Positions 1 through 9,597 are shown, counted from the first letter of the stretch. The stretch: 64,000 bases of DNA from Verrucomicrobiales bacterium (GCA_029213265.1 JARGNG010000013.1:1-64000); one strand, 5' to 3'. Numbers and translations: made by a program. The notes: generated from the sequence alone by a model not told the origin.

Positions 1-3000
1 CCATTTGCTTGGCGAGATTGTCTCCAATGAGAGGCAGATAGACCCGGTCGAGGAGACGGTTGCGTACAAAGGACGACATCACCTTCGGCTTGAACTCCTC
101 CAGCCGCATTTCCTCGCGCCGTGTTTCAATGAGGTCGACTTTCGATTTCTGGTATCGGGTAAATGCCGGAACGATGTCTGTTTCGAAGTCCTCCAATCGG
201 CGAACAAAGTGTACAAAATCGAGTTCCAGCTTCCCGGATTCAATGCGTGCATGCTGGCCGGAGAGGCCCTCCAGGGTGCGATGGGATTGAACGGCTTTTA
301 CAGCCAGCTTGGAAAAGGAGTTGGAAGCAACGAGCCAGGCCGCTTCGAGTTGGGCCTCGTCATCCCATTTTCCCCCGAGCACCGAGCCGGTCCATTCGAG
401 AGCGACTTCGTATCCAATGACGGGACGGTCCTCAAAAGATTTCATCACTTCCGCAAATGGCTTTTCGAGCCGCTTGCCTGTGATTTCATGCGAAAAGGCC
501 TGGTAGCAGGACGCCGCCACTTCCGAAATGACCGGCGGATCACCGGAGACCAACTGCTCAAACCAATAGTGGGCGGCCCGTGCCGGTGAGGCGTCCGCGA
601 AGAGTTCAGTCGTGCCGTCGAGGCTCTCGTGAAATTTTTGAAATGCTATCGTGAGACGGTCCACCGGTGTCGAGGTTTTCCCGGTCGTATCAAATTTTCC
701 GCGCAATAGCGAAACGGAGGCGATCCGTTCTTTGACATCTTCTCTCCAATCGTCTTCGCCATACCCCCAGGCGAGCCGGGCCAGAACGCGGTCGACTGGA
801 GAGAACCGAAGCAGTCCAATTCCCGCATCGATTTCGATCAGGGCATCGAGAATCAAAAGGGCATCTTCGTCATGAACCCCTTTCGTGTATCCCTCCTCGT
901 AGCGACTCGACATGAAGGTCTGTAGAAGACTTTTCCTGCTGTCGTGATCGGCTTCGGCCCAGCTCGGCTCCACCGATTTCCACTCCCCGGAGCGGAAGAA
1001 TTTCCAGGCAAGAAACTCGGCACGGTAGACGTCCGGATCTTCCGAAACCACGCTCATCGTCGCGACGGGTCCGGCCGAGAGCAGGATCTCGTCTTTGATC
1101 TCTTCGAAGAACTCAGTCCCTGAAAGGTGAAAGGCGGGACCTCCATCATGAGGCACGATCGACAACTCCAGTTCCTGCTGATTGACCGTAAATTTCTTCC
1201 CGCCAAACTGGATGACATTCGTTCCGTCGACGAAGAGCTCTTTGCGATCCTTGAGCTGGCGAACCGCGTCATCGCGCACCGTTTTCAATCGGGTCCGAAC
1301 GTCGTCTGCCTTGACCGTGTCGCCCAGTTCGGTGAGTTCATCGACAATGTCCCTCACCTTCTCGACCATGAGGTCTCCGGCGAGATATCCATTGATCTCG
1401 GAAATCTCCTCCAACTGACCGACCCGGTGCTGGATTGTTGTCAGGATGCGCCCCGCAGAACGATGGAGCGTCGATGTGCGCTGGCTCTGCCGCTCCAGCA
1501 ACTGCACCTTCCGCGTCTCGAAGGCATTGTAGATCTCGTCCCGCTTCTCCACGATCTGAGCCACGTACTCATCGAACTCTGCGAACTTTCCTTCCAACTC
1601 TTCGAGCTGGATCATCGTGCGGGAAAGGTAGTCGTCACACTTCTCCGGCGTATCGCAGAGATCGAGAAAATTGACGACCGACTGACTCAGCAACTGTATC
1701 TGAGCACCGAACTGCGCTTCGCCCTCCACCTTCGCGAGCTCGAGGCGCCGGTTCTTCAGGACGGCACGAACATTGTTCAGCTTCGAGTAGATCCCCGAGA
1801 TATCGTCGATGATCTTCGTCGTCTCCGTCGCATCCTCGATCCGAAGGTTGCCAACGATATCAATGAGCATCTCCAGTTCCGCGCCCGCCTTGTCGAGTTC
1901 CTCCCGAACCTGTTCGGCCTCGGCAACTTTGCTGACGCCTGCCACTTTCGCCTCCTGTTCCGCGATCCGGTCGCGGTAGGGATTGAGAGCTCTCTCCCCT
2001 AACAAAAACTGAACGCAATCGGCTGAGACCCGCTCCGTCGTTTCGACAATATCATCTTCGAGTGCGGCGATTCGCTCCTCGTCATGGTAGCGAAGATCGC
2101 GCAAACCAATGACTTCCCCGCGAACGGTGCGCAGTTGTGCGAGGCTCTCGACAAATCCGAAAATATCATCAGGACGTAATCCCCGGGCGTGCCGGGCAGT
2201 TTCCGAGGCGCGATCACCGACCTCTTTCATCTGCTTCGCCGTCGAAGCCCGCAAATTGGAAACTTTCTCAAACTCGGAAATCGCCGAGTCCGCGGCTCCT
2301 TTGATTTCGGCGAGAGCGGACCGCAAATCCCGGGCCTGTTCATCGCCCGCCCAGAAGTAGGTATCGATAATATCGCCCGACTTACTCGCGAGGTCGTGGT
2401 AGAGCCCTTCGTAGGAATCCTCTTTTCGGAGAAGATTCAAGATCTCATGGCACTCGGCCATGCACTTCACGATGTCAGCATTCCCGACTTTAAAGAGAAA
2501 GCTGTCGCGATGCTCACCCGTCGTCTGCAACTCCGTCGTAAACGGGGTTTGCCAGACTTGCAGCGCATGATGTTTCTGCGCTTCGTCCCCGTCCCGGAAA
2601 TAGACCAGTTCGCCATCGTCGAACAGCGTATAGCCGTTGCAGACGATGGGCGTTTCAACACTCTGCGTGATGAGATTGTAGGACATCAGGATGTAGTGCC
2701 CCGAGAGTCGATTGTAGAACACAAAGAGAAAGTCCTCCCCATTCGGAGAAGCGATCCGCCGTTCGAACAGCATATCGCGCAGTTCATTCTGAAAGCGCTT
2801 GATCTCGCCAGTTTGCAGATAGTAGCCGTCCGAAAAAATCAGGCCGTGATCCTCGGGCAGAAAGACGCAGGAGTTCGCGATCGAATCGATTCGCGTCACC
2901 GTCTTCGTTTTCTCGTTGTAGACGAGATGCCGGTAGAGCTTTTCCTGGTAGGGCAGGATGCGGAGCAGAATGAGGCTTCCGACAATGGCGTAGAAGACTT

Positions 3001-3772
3001 CGGCGTCATCGAGAGTCTGATCCTCGTTCGTCACGGCCTCCTCATAGATCCCTGCGCCGGACTCGGTGTTGTCTTCAATTTTGATCGTGAGGTCACCGCC
3101 TACCGTTTCGACAAAGAGGCGATCTTCGATCGAAATATGAGGATGCAGTCCCTCCCGGAACATTCCGCGATGGGCGCGCTTCCAGACGAAGTCCTGCTGC
3201 GCCGGAAACTCGTATTCATGGTCAAAACGATTGCCAATGTATTCGAGTTCCCCTCCGCCCTTGAGCAGCCACTTGAAACACTTCAAATCCTCGACCGCTT
3301 TCCCGACCCGGAAAGCCATGTAGAGGTGAGGCCCGATCACCATGAACTTCACGAAAATCGTGTCGCGATAGTATTTGTAGAGGTAGGCAAAATCCTCCTG
3401 AAACCCGGGATCTTCAAGAGGGCCACCTTTCGCTACGGCAAAATGATGCTCCCCGGGGTCATACTGGTAGTGATCAAAAACGTCAGCCACATCGGTGACC
3501 GACTTCAAGCCCATCTGGACGTTGTATCCAAACAGGAGTTTTCCGCCTCCGATCGCTATGATATCCCGCGCGACGCAGTTGTATTCGGTCGAGATCCGCT
3601 CGGTCGCAACGAGGCTCGGCTCGACCGCCCCGAACACTTCCTGACGGTCCCCGTTGAGCTGACTGAGGCGCCCCTGCAGATCCTCGCCGTGCTTTTGCAA
3701 GCGGCGGCGGAGAACCTCGTAGGTACCTCCCTCAAGCTGATCGGGTGCGGGTGATGGTGGCTCTTCTGACAT
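1..3772 (-). CDS. DUF3686 DNA repair ATPase-like protein, partial (3' end off window)
   Basis: An open minus-strand frame starts at ATG 3772 (MSEEPPSPAPDQLEGG) and runs without a stop through position 1, giving about 1257 visible residues of a longer protein. It lies 21 bp after the flotillin gene, which follows a YqiJ-like gene; this three-gene order is the usual setting of the large DUF3686 'DNA repair ATPase' family, and the residue texture fits that family: a beta-rich N-terminal half (phrases such as DHGLIFSDGYYLQTGE) followed by a long charged helical, coiled-coil-prone stretch at about residues 480-830. The AAA+ ATPase motifs expected near the C-terminus would lie beyond the left edge, so no Walker motif can be checked. 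The biochemical role is unknown; linkage to a flotillin suggests a membrane-associated complex. Long plus-strand frames over this region are antisense shadows. Confidence 0.75.
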   Translation of the reverse strand, partial: MSEEPPSPAPDQLEGGTYEVLRRRLQKHGEDLQGRLSQLNGDRQEVFGAVEPSLVATERISTEYNCVARDIIAIGGGKLLFGYNVQMGLKSVTDVADVFDHYQYDPGEHHFAVAKGGPLEDPGFQEDFAYLYKYYRDTIFVKFMVIGPHLYMAFRVGKAVEDLKCFKWLLKGGGELEYIGNRFDHEYEFPAQQDFVWKRAHRGMFREGLHPHISIEDRLFVETVGGDLTIKIEDNTESGAGIYEEAVTNEDQTLDDAEVFYAIVGSLILLRILPYQEKLYRHLVYNEKTKTVTRIDSIANSCVFLPEDHGLIFSDGYYLQTGEIKRFQNELRDMLFERRIASPNGEDFLFVFYNRLSGHYILMSYNLITQSVETPIVCNGYTLFDDGELVYFRDGDEAQKHHALQVWQTPFTTELQTTGEHRDSFLFKVGNADIVKCMAECHEILNLLRKEDSYEGLYHDLASKSGDIIDTYFWAGDEQARDLRSALAEIKGAADSAISEFEKVSNLRASTAKQMKEVGDRASETARHARGLRPDDIFGFVESLAQLRTVRGEVIGLRDLRYHDEERIAALEDDIVETTERVSADCVQFLLGERALNPYRDRIAEQEAKVAGVSKVAEAEQVREELDKAGAELEMLIDIVGNLRIEDATETTKIIDDISGIYSKLNNVRAVLKNRRLELAKVEGEAQFGAQIQLLSQSVVNFLDLCDTPEKCDDYLSRTMIQLEELEGKFAEFDEYVAQIVEKRDEIYNAFETRKVQLLERQSQRTSTLHRSAGRILTTIQHRVGQLEEISEINGYLAGDLMVEKVRDIVDELTELGDTVKADDVRTRLKTVRDDAVRQLKDRKELFVDGTNVIQFGGKKFTVNQQELELSIVPHDGGPAFHLSGTEFFEEIKDEILLSAGPVATMSVVSEDPDVYRAEFLAWKFFRSGEWKSVEPSWAEADHDSRKSLLQTFMSSRYEEGYTKGVHDEDALLILDALIEIDAGIGLLRFSPVDRVLARLAWGYGEDDWREDVKERIASVSLLRGKFDTTGKTSTPVDRLTIAFQKFHESLDGTTELFADASPARAAHYWFEQLVSGDPPVISEVAASCYQAFSHEITGKRLEKPFAEVMKSFEDRPVIGYEVALEWTGSVLGGKWDDEAQLEAAWLVASNSFSKLAVKAVQSHRTLEGLSGQHARIESGKLELDFVHFVRRLEDFETDIVPAFTRYQKSKVDLIETRREEMRLEEFKPKVMSSFVRNRLLDRVYLPLIGDNLAKQM

Positions 3773-3793
3773 CAAAAGTTTCTGTCAGGAGAA

Positions 3794-5821
3794 TCAGGAG
3801 ATCTTCTTCAACACTTTACCGGCCTTTTCATCGGCGATTCCAAAACGTTTCGCGGCGCCAAGGAGGCCTGCGATCTTCTCCTGCACCGAACTGTCCTCCG
3901 CCTCGGAGCCGAGGCGGGTTAGGAGCGCGGCAACGGAGAGATTCTTGAGGTCTTCCGAAGACACCCCGAAGTCCTGAATCCAGGCATCCAACTGAGACTT
4001 GAAGTACTCGGGATCCCCGTTGAAGAAAGTTTCCTTCACATCGGTGAGAGTGGCGCTGTTGTCGACGAGACGATCGACCGCTTTCCCCTGGGTAATCGCC
4101 TGCGTGATGCGATCGAAGAACTCGGTTTCTCCTCCGACAATGTCGATCTTCGCACTCTTGAGGGCCTCGGAAAGAATCTCGGAATGCTTTGCGGCAATTG
4201 CGCGGCGCACATCGATTTCTGCCAGTTCGACAGACTTGTCCTTCTCCAACTCGAGTTTGAACTCCTCGTGGTCCTGGCCCGCCTCGTTGAATTTCTTCAT
4301 CGCGTCGGCCTTGGCATTGATGCCCTTCGCCTCTGCGTTCGCCTTCGCTTCGATCACATCCGCTTCTCCAACTCCGGGAGCGGCGGTCTCTGCGATGATC
4401 CCCTCCGCGAGAGTCTTCTTCGCCACGGACAGTTTCTCCGATGCGGCCTGCTCGGCTTCCGCGGAGATCACGACTTCCTCAGCTTTCAACTCGGCGGCCT
4501 GCTTCCCGGACTCAGCGAGACGAACCACTTCATAGAGCTCCTGATCGGCCTTCAATTCCGCAGCCTGCTTCCCTGCTTCGGCCTCCTTGATCTTGCTGAT
4601 GAGGGCCTCTTCGGCATCTTTCTCAGCGAGCGTCACCGCCACCTGCTTCTCGCGGTCAGCTCCTGCAAACGCTTCCGTATCAAGAATCTTCTGCTGCTCC
4701 TCCACGACACTTTTCTCGACCGTGACGCGCTCCCGGATCACATCCTGGATGTTCTTCTTCTCGATTTCGACCGACTTCTCTTTTTCAATGTCCTTCAGGG
4801 TCGTGACGCGCTCGCGCTCGATTGATTCGAGCTCCTGATCGCGCTTCACCCGCTCCGTCTCGACGGCGTCGGTGCGCTCCTTGTTGCGAAGAGCCACGAT
4901 CACTTCCCGCTCCTTGTTCTCGGTCGCGATTTCGACCTCCTCTTCCGTCGTAATCCGGGCGCGCTCCGACTTGAGCAGTTCTTCCTGCTGAATCTTCTTC
5001 GACTCGGCCTCTTCGCGGGCCTGGACAGAAAGGACCTCACGCTGCTGCTTGGCTTCCGCCTCCTCCTGCTGACGCTCCAGCTCGAGAATTGCTTCGCGTG
5101 CTTCGACGTCCTGCTTCTTGATGACCCGCTCTTTCTCACGAAGGATCGAGTTGGAAAGTTTGGCCTGATCTGCGGTGAGATCGGTAATCTTCTTGATACC
5201 CTCGGCGTCGAGAATGTTATCCGGATCCAGGCTCGTCATCGGAGTCTGCTCGAGATAGTCGATCGCACAGTCATCGAGCACGAAGCCGTTCAGGTCCGTT
5301 CCGATCACCTTGATGATTTCATCCCGGAAGGTGTCCCGCTCCTGGTACAGCTCGATAAAGTCGAATCGCTTACCAACCGTTTTGAGCGCTTCTGAAAACT
5401 TCGCATCAAAGAGCGTGCGAATCTCCGGTTCGCTCGAAGCGCGCTCGCAACCAATCGCCTGAGCCACCTTGAGGACATCCTGCTTTTCATTGTTTACCCG
5501 GACAAAGAAAGCCACCTCGATGTCAGCCCGGATGTTGTCTTTACAAATGAGGCCGTTGTTGGCGGTTCGCTTGATTTCGATTCGCTTCAGCGAAATGTCC
5601 ATTTCCTCCCTCCGATGGAGAATCGGGTAGACCATAATTCCGTCGAAAGCGACGCGAGTCCCTCCCACTCCCGTGACAAGGATCGCAGTTCCCTTCTTCA
5701 CCTTGCGGAAGAAGCTTGCGTAAAACAATCCCACTCCGAAGAGCAGGAGGACCACGATCAAAATGACCGATACAATTAAAGACGACCCGAATTCAAACAG
5801 GGCCAGGCAGGGATTCATCAT
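3794..5821 (-). CDS. Flotillin family (YqiK-like) SPFH membrane protein
   Basis: A 675-residue protein. A single transmembrane segment at about residues 12-35 (SLIVSVILIVVLLLFGVGLF) is followed by an SPFH/band-7 region (about 40-215) and a very long charged coiled coil rich in Glu, Lys and Arg (about 215-560). The coiled coil carries a short internal duplication, with AGKQAAELKADQE followed by SGKQAAELKAEE. Flotillins form oligomeric rings or microdomains in the bacterial inner membrane; the YqiK class is usually preceded by the OB-fold protein YqiJ, as here. It starts 33 bp after the yqiJ-like gene and ends 21 bp before the DUF3686 ATPase, so the three genes probably form one operon. Two consecutive ATG codons (5821, 5818) are possible starts. 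Confidence 0.9.
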   Translation of the reverse strand: MMNPCLALFEFGSSLIVSVILIVVLLLFGVGLFYASFFRKVKKGTAILVTGVGGTRVAFDGIMVYPILHRREEMDISLKRIEIKRTANNGLICKDNIRADIEVAFFVRVNNEKQDVLKVAQAIGCERASSEPEIRTLFDAKFSEALKTVGKRFDFIELYQERDTFRDEIIKVIGTDLNGFVLDDCAIDYLEQTPMTSLDPDNILDAEGIKKITDLTADQAKLSNSILREKERVIKKQDVEAREAILELERQQEEAEAKQQREVLSVQAREEAESKKIQQEELLKSERARITTEEEVEIATENKEREVIVALRNKERTDAVETERVKRDQELESIERERVTTLKDIEKEKSVEIEKKNIQDVIRERVTVEKSVVEEQQKILDTEAFAGADREKQVAVTLAEKDAEEALISKIKEAEAGKQAAELKADQELYEVVRLAESGKQAAELKAEEVVISAEAEQAASEKLSVAKKTLAEGIIAETAAPGVGEADVIEAKANAEAKGINAKADAMKKFNEAGQDHEEFKLELEKDKSVELAEIDVRRAIAAKHSEILSEALKSAKIDIVGGETEFFDRITQAITQGKAVDRLVDNSATLTDVKETFFNGDPEYFKSQLDAWIQDFGVSSEDLKNLSVAALLTRLGSEAEDSSVQEKIAGLLGAAKRFGIADEKAGKVLKKIS

Positions 5822-5854
5822 ACAATATAGGTAGGTTTAGGATTAAAAGTTTTG

Positions 5855-6502
5855 TCAGAGCGAACGCACAATATAGATATCTGCGTCTTCTTCTTTGGAT
5901 ACAACGAGGACGGGATCTCCCTTTTTGAGGGCAGTCGCGTCGTTCGAAATTCGAGCACGAAGGATCAAACTTCTCTCCGCAGACTCAATCTCGACCTCTC
6001 CGAACTCGGAGTCGAGCGTAGAGGATCGAACGACCCCGCTCGATCCGAGGATCTGCACCGGGGTTTCCGAAGTCCGGATCAATTTCATGACCGGTCGCAA
6101 GGGAATGATGAGAAGACGCGTAATGACAAAAGCTCCAATGACAACCGGAATGAGCAATAGCGTCGCCCTCCCGCCATCGAAGCCGGGATTGAAATAATGA
6201 TTTCCTCCCACGTTCAAAGCCCACAGAAACACGGAGAAAAGGGAAATCACGAAGATCAACGGCGCGTCGGAAGCTCCTACAATGGTGAGAAGAGCATTCA
6301 TGAATCCCCCTCCGCCGGAATCTTCACCGCCATCGCCTCCCTCCAGGTCAATCCCGTCGGTCTCTACGCCACCCACTCCGTCAAGAGCCTCCATATCGAC
6401 AAGGCCGAGAAGACCAATGATCCAATAGGCTCCGATCACTCCCAACAAGATCGTGAAGGGGAGGTTTACGGGTAATATGGATTCGCGTAGCAGTTCAATC
6501 AT
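5855..6502 (-). CDS. YqiJ-like OB-fold membrane protein (NfeD-related)
   Basis: 215 residues from the chosen ATG at 6502 (MIELLRES), which has GAGAAAGG nine bases upstream; an in-frame start at 6529 adds nine residues and lacks such a site. Three hydrophobic segments are visible (NLPFTILLGVIGAYWIIGLL; a second around LIFVISLFSVFLWAL; a third LLLIPVVIGAFVITRLLIIP), with a Gly/Asp/Glu-rich loop between the first and second. The C-terminal ~75 residues are beta-rich, as in the soluble OB-fold of YqiJ/NfeD proteins (ILGSSGVVRSSTLDSEFGEVE). Such proteins partner flotillins and are thought to control their assembly. It is the first gene of the cassette with the flotillin and the DUF3686 ATPase. Confidence 0.8.
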   Translation of the reverse strand: MIELLRESILPVNLPFTILLGVIGAYWIIGLLGLVDMEALDGVGGVETDGIDLEGGDGGEDSGGGGFMNALLTIVGASDAPLIFVISLFSVFLWALNVGGNHYFNPGFDGGRATLLLIPVVIGAFVITRLLIIPLRPVMKLIRTSETPVQILGSSGVVRSSTLDSEFGEVEIESAERSLILRARISNDATALKKGDPVLVVSKEEDADIYIVRSL

Positions 6503-6645
6503 CGTTAGCGACCTTTCTCGGCAGAGCATGCTTCGTTGCGGGCCCGGCGTTCAAGTCGAAAAGTAGTGTTTCGTTTTTCCGGAAGATTAATCAATGCCTC
6601 CGGAAGCACGTTCGAAGACTAGATGAGAATTTTCACTTTGCCCGC

Positions 6646-6668
6646 TACAAACGATTGAATCTTTTGTA
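6646..6668. promoter_or_regulatory. Inverted repeat TACAA-N13-TTGTA upstream of HTH gene
   Basis: TACAA at 6646-6650 and TTGTA at 6664-6668 are separated by 13 bases, in the 226-bp gap between the yqiJ-like gene and the CII-like HTH gene. The same arms with the same 13-base spacing occur at 12592-12614. The arrangement could be an operator for the adjacent HTH regulator, but five-base arms are short and chance cannot be excluded. Confidence 0.25.
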
Positions 6669-6728
6669 ACGCGTCAGGGGCACTCCCTGCTTGTGTTTCA
6701 GATTTCCATCGCGCAAGATACCCAACCT

Positions 6729-7208
6729 ATGGAGTCGCATGAAGTTCTGAAAAAAGCGTTCGATGACGCAGGCACCAGCCCGAAAGAGATTGCTTCGGAG
6801 CTCGGCGTTTCGCTGTCACTGGTTTATAAGTGGGCCCAGCCCAATTCCGAGACCGGCTCCGGAAGCCGAAACCCACTCGATCGAATTCATACGATCATCG
6901 AGTTGACCCGCGACCCCGCCATTGTTGAATGGCTCTGTCAGAATGCCGGCGGCTATTTTGTCAGGAATCCGAAAAGCACCTGCGAAAAGGGATACGAAGT
7001 CGTGCCCGCCACCCACACCATCGTACAACAGTTTGCCGGTCTCCTCGACGTAGTCTCCAAGGCGGCGCAGGACAACAACATTGATCCCCAGGAATCCGCT
7101 GAAATTCGAGTGGTCTGGGACAAGCTGAAATCCTACTGCGAAGGCTTCGTTCGCTGCTGCGAAGAGGGCGATTTCGAACAAATCCAGAAAGATCTGGAAG
7201 TCTCGTAG
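6729..7208 (+). CDS. CII-like (phage regulatory family) helix-turn-helix protein
   Basis: 159 residues from ATG 6729 (MESHEVLKKAF); a GTG at 6693 would add 12 residues. The N-terminal ~35 residues form a helix-turn-helix (SPKEIASELGVSLSLVYKWA), followed by NPLDRIHTIIELTRDPAIVEWLC and a helical C-terminal half. This pattern, an HTH plus a segment resembling 'NPLDRI...WLC..AGGYFV', resembles the phage CII/CP76 regulatory family. No phage structural or integration genes are nearby, so it is probably a resident chromosomal regulator rather than part of a prophage. It stands alone, upstream of and co-directional with alr (14 bp gap), and may share its transcript. Its target is unknown; an inverted repeat lies upstream at 6646-6668. 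Confidence 0.65.
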   Translation: MESHEVLKKAFDDAGTSPKEIASELGVSLSLVYKWAQPNSETGSGSRNPLDRIHTIIELTRDPAIVEWLCQNAGGYFVRNPKSTCEKGYEVVPATHTIVQQFAGLLDVVSKAAQDNNIDPQESAEIRVVWDKLKSYCEGFVRCCEEGDFEQIQKDLEVS

Positions 7209-7222
7209 CGTAAGACTTCCAA

Positions 7223-8356
7223 ATGCCAATTCCGTCCATCGACGTGTCCGCGCTCCGATGCCGGGCGCAAATCGATCTGTCCGCTCTGCGCCACAATGCG
7301 CAGATTTGTCAGGGTTTAGCCGGGGAGAGCACCGGTGTCATGGCGATCGTTAAGGCCGATGCCTACGGTCACGGGCTTGAGCGGATTGTCACGGCAGTCA
7401 ATCACGAGGTCGACTGGCTCGGTGTCGCCAACGTCCGCGAAGCGGAACGCGCCCGCCTCGCATCTGCCTCGGATATTCCGATTCTGATCCTGAGCCCAGC
7501 CACTCCCTCCGAGATTGAGCCTATCGTCGCCGGACGTTTTTCCGCCTCCGTTTCCACACTGGAGGAAGTGACCGCGTTCAATGCTGCAGCGGGAAACTCG
7601 CGCAGCCGGGCCAACCTCCATGCCGTCGCCGATACCGGCATGGGGCGCATGGGAGCCCTCCCGGAGGAATTTCCGCATCTCGTCAAAGCCATTCAGGAAG
7701 CGGAGCATTGTGAGTTAATGGGAATCGAAACCCATTTTCCTTCCGCAGACGAAGACGAAGAATTCACTCAGGAACAGATCGGGAGGTTCGCGAAACTGAT
7801 CAAACCCCTGGATCTCCCACCGGAAGCCCAGATCCACCTGGGAAACAGCGCCGGTCTGATTGGCTTCCATCAACAGACCCCGTTCGCCACCCTCGCCCGC
7901 CCCGGACTGGCGCTGTATGGTATCGATCCCTTTTGCGAGGGGGCCAACCTGATACCGATTCTCTCGCTCCATTCCAAAGTCACGCTGGTCCGGGACATCC
8001 CCGAAGGAACCAGTATCAGCTACGGGCGCACGTTCATTGCAGAGCAACCCATGCGAGTAGCGACCCTGGGAGTCGGCTACGGGGACGGCTATCCGAGACA
8101 CCTGTCGGGCAGGGACGCCGAGGTGCTCATCGGCGGAAGACGCTGCCGTCTGCTCGGCCGGGTAACCATGGATCAGATCGTTGTCGATATCTCACATCTC
8201 GAAACCAAGGTCGCTCCCGGTGACGATGCCGTTCTCATTGGAACGCAGGGAGGAGAAACGATCACGGCGGCTGAACTGGCCGGGAAGGCCGACACGATTC
8301 CGTGGGAAATTCTCACGGGAATCACAAGCCGCGTCGATCGCGTGTATCTGGATTGA
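7223..8356 (+). CDS. alr: Alanine racemase
   Basis: 377 residues, the usual length for this PLP enzyme that interconverts L- and D-alanine for peptidoglycan synthesis. The PLP-binding lysine is K44 in VKADAYGHG, and the second catalytic base is Y267 in ISYGRTF. Family segments are clear: ADTGMGRMG, HLGNSAGLIG, RPGLALYGIDP, LGVGYGDGYPR and GRVTMDQIVVDIS. An N-terminal TIM barrel (about 15-245) is followed by a beta domain. It follows the HTH gene by 14 bp and converges on recF, 26 bp from that gene's end. Confidence 0.97.
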   Translation: MPIPSIDVSALRCRAQIDLSALRHNAQICQGLAGESTGVMAIVKADAYGHGLERIVTAVNHEVDWLGVANVREAERARLASASDIPILILSPATPSEIEPIVAGRFSASVSTLEEVTAFNAAAGNSRSRANLHAVADTGMGRMGALPEEFPHLVKAIQEAEHCELMGIETHFPSADEDEEFTQEQIGRFAKLIKPLDLPPEAQIHLGNSAGLIGFHQQTPFATLARPGLALYGIDPFCEGANLIPILSLHSKVTLVRDIPEGTSISYGRTFIAEQPMRVATLGVGYGDGYPRHLSGRDAEVLIGGRRCRLLGRVTMDQIVVDISHLETKVAPGDDAVLIGTQGGETITAAELAGKADTIPWEILTGITSRVDRVYLD

Positions 8357-8382
8357 AGCAACTTCAGCTGCCTTCAAAAAGT

Positions 8383-9453
8383 TCAGGAAACGACGGATCC
8401 TTCGACATGGAGGCGATTCGCCGAGTCAAATCGCTCATCGAGCCAGTCCAGATGTGTCGTCGTGATCAGTTTTTGTGATTCCTCCGGCCACGCAGACATC
8501 AGCGCATTGCGCCGGTCCGGGTCAAGTTCTCCAAAGACATCGTCAATCAGCATGATGGGAGGCTGATCACGGGCGTCGAGAAAAAGTCGCGTCTGCCCCA
8601 GCTTCAGCGCCAGCGCGAGGGTGCGTTGCTGCCCTTCGCTGGCAAATTTTGCGGCGGGCATTCCATTCAATTCCAGGGAAAGGTCATCGCGATGCGGACC
8701 CGCCACGGTCTGGCGACGGCGGAACTCTTCCTCGCGGCGGCTCAACAGGGTGGCGGCAAGATCGTCGTCCTCACCTGCGGCGCTTTCGTAGACCAATGCC
8801 AGGGTTTCCCCGGTGCCGCTGATGAGTGACTGTGCTTCTGCTGCCTTGGGTTTGAGCGATTCGATCAGCTCCCGCCGAAACGATGTGATCATTCTCCCCT
8901 GCTCGTGCAGGATCCGGGTGTAGGCATCGATCTCCGCCCACTTTGGGGAAGCATCCCGTTTCAGGAGAAAATTCCGGGATCGAAGCGCCTTTTCATAGAC
9001 TTTCGTCGCCTCGCGGTACCCCGGGTACATTTGCGAGGCCATGAAATCGAGGTAACGCCGACGTCCGTCTCCACCACCGCGCACGAGGGCGAGGTCGTCG
9101 TTTGCCATCCAGACCACGAGAGCGCTGTGGCGAAGATAATCCGCGCTGCGCTTTTGCGTTTCTCCATCCACCATCAGACGTCTGCCTGACTCCCGATACT
9201 GCATCCGCAATTCCGATGACTCCCCGCCTTCCAACTTTCCCCCGACGGCGAATGCCTTTTCCGAAAACCGGATCAAATCGGCGAGGGCGGAGGCGCGTGG
9301 ACTCTGCAACCGCAGCAGCACGCAAACCGCCTCCAGAATCGAAGTCTTCCCCTGCGCATTGTTTCCATGAAATAGCGTCATTTCCGAAGGAATGCTCAAT
9401 GAGAGCGCCTCAAAACAACGAAACTGATTCAGGGTGAGCGAGCGGAGATACAT
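8383..9453 (-). CDS. recF: DNA replication and repair protein RecF
   Basis: 356 residues. RecF is an SMC-like ATPase that acts with RecO and RecR to load RecA at single-stranded gaps. The Walker A motif is GNNAQGKTSILE (from residue 30), the signature-like segment is SEGQQRTLALALKLGQ, and Walker B plus D-loop is MLIDDVFGELDPDRR. The opening MYLRSLTLNQFRCF is typical. It is not beside dnaA/dnaN here. The gene is followed convergently by alr, and its upstream leader contains short degenerate tandem repeats (9467-9519). Confidence 0.95.
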   Translation of the reverse strand: MYLRSLTLNQFRCFEALSLSIPSEMTLFHGNNAQGKTSILEAVCVLLRLQSPRASALADLIRFSEKAFAVGGKLEGGESSELRMQYRESGRRLMVDGETQKRSADYLRHSALVVWMANDDLALVRGGGDGRRRYLDFMASQMYPGYREATKVYEKALRSRNFLLKRDASPKWAEIDAYTRILHEQGRMITSFRRELIESLKPKAAEAQSLISGTGETLALVYESAAGEDDDLAATLLSRREEEFRRRQTVAGPHRDDLSLELNGMPAAKFASEGQQRTLALALKLGQTRLFLDARDQPPIMLIDDVFGELDPDRRNALMSAWPEESQKLITTTHLDWLDERFDSANRLHVEGSVVS

Positions 9454-9466
9454 GAAAGAGAAACAC

Positions 9467-9519
9467 CCTTACGGGACGCCCCATGTGGGAGCCCCATACG
9501 GGAGAACCATATGGGAGTC
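9467..9519. repeat. Degenerate 13-bp tandem repeat (about four copies)
   Basis: Successive units CCTTACGGGACGC(C), CCATGTGGGAGCC, CCATACGGGAGAA and CCATATGGGAGTC lie immediately upstream of recF. The shared core is CCATANGGGAG. The repeat is in the gap between recF and the divergent-upstream sulfatase gene. The function is unknown; it may be simple slippage or a leader feature. Confidence 0.6.
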
Positions 9520-9597
9520 CCGCAATCAACAGGGTTTGTTCAGGGATTCAAGAGGGTTTGATGCCGGAAGTGGAAGCTTGGGCTGCGGTGGCCATCC

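Noticed and set aside
1127-3754. Long plus-strand reading frames opposite the DUF3686 gene
   Set aside because: They mirror the minus-strand coding sequence, have no recognisable domains, and the minus frame is continuous and matches a known gene order.
6693-7208. Prophage remnant around the CII-like gene
   Set aside because: No integrase, structural or lysis genes nearby; neighbours are housekeeping genes.
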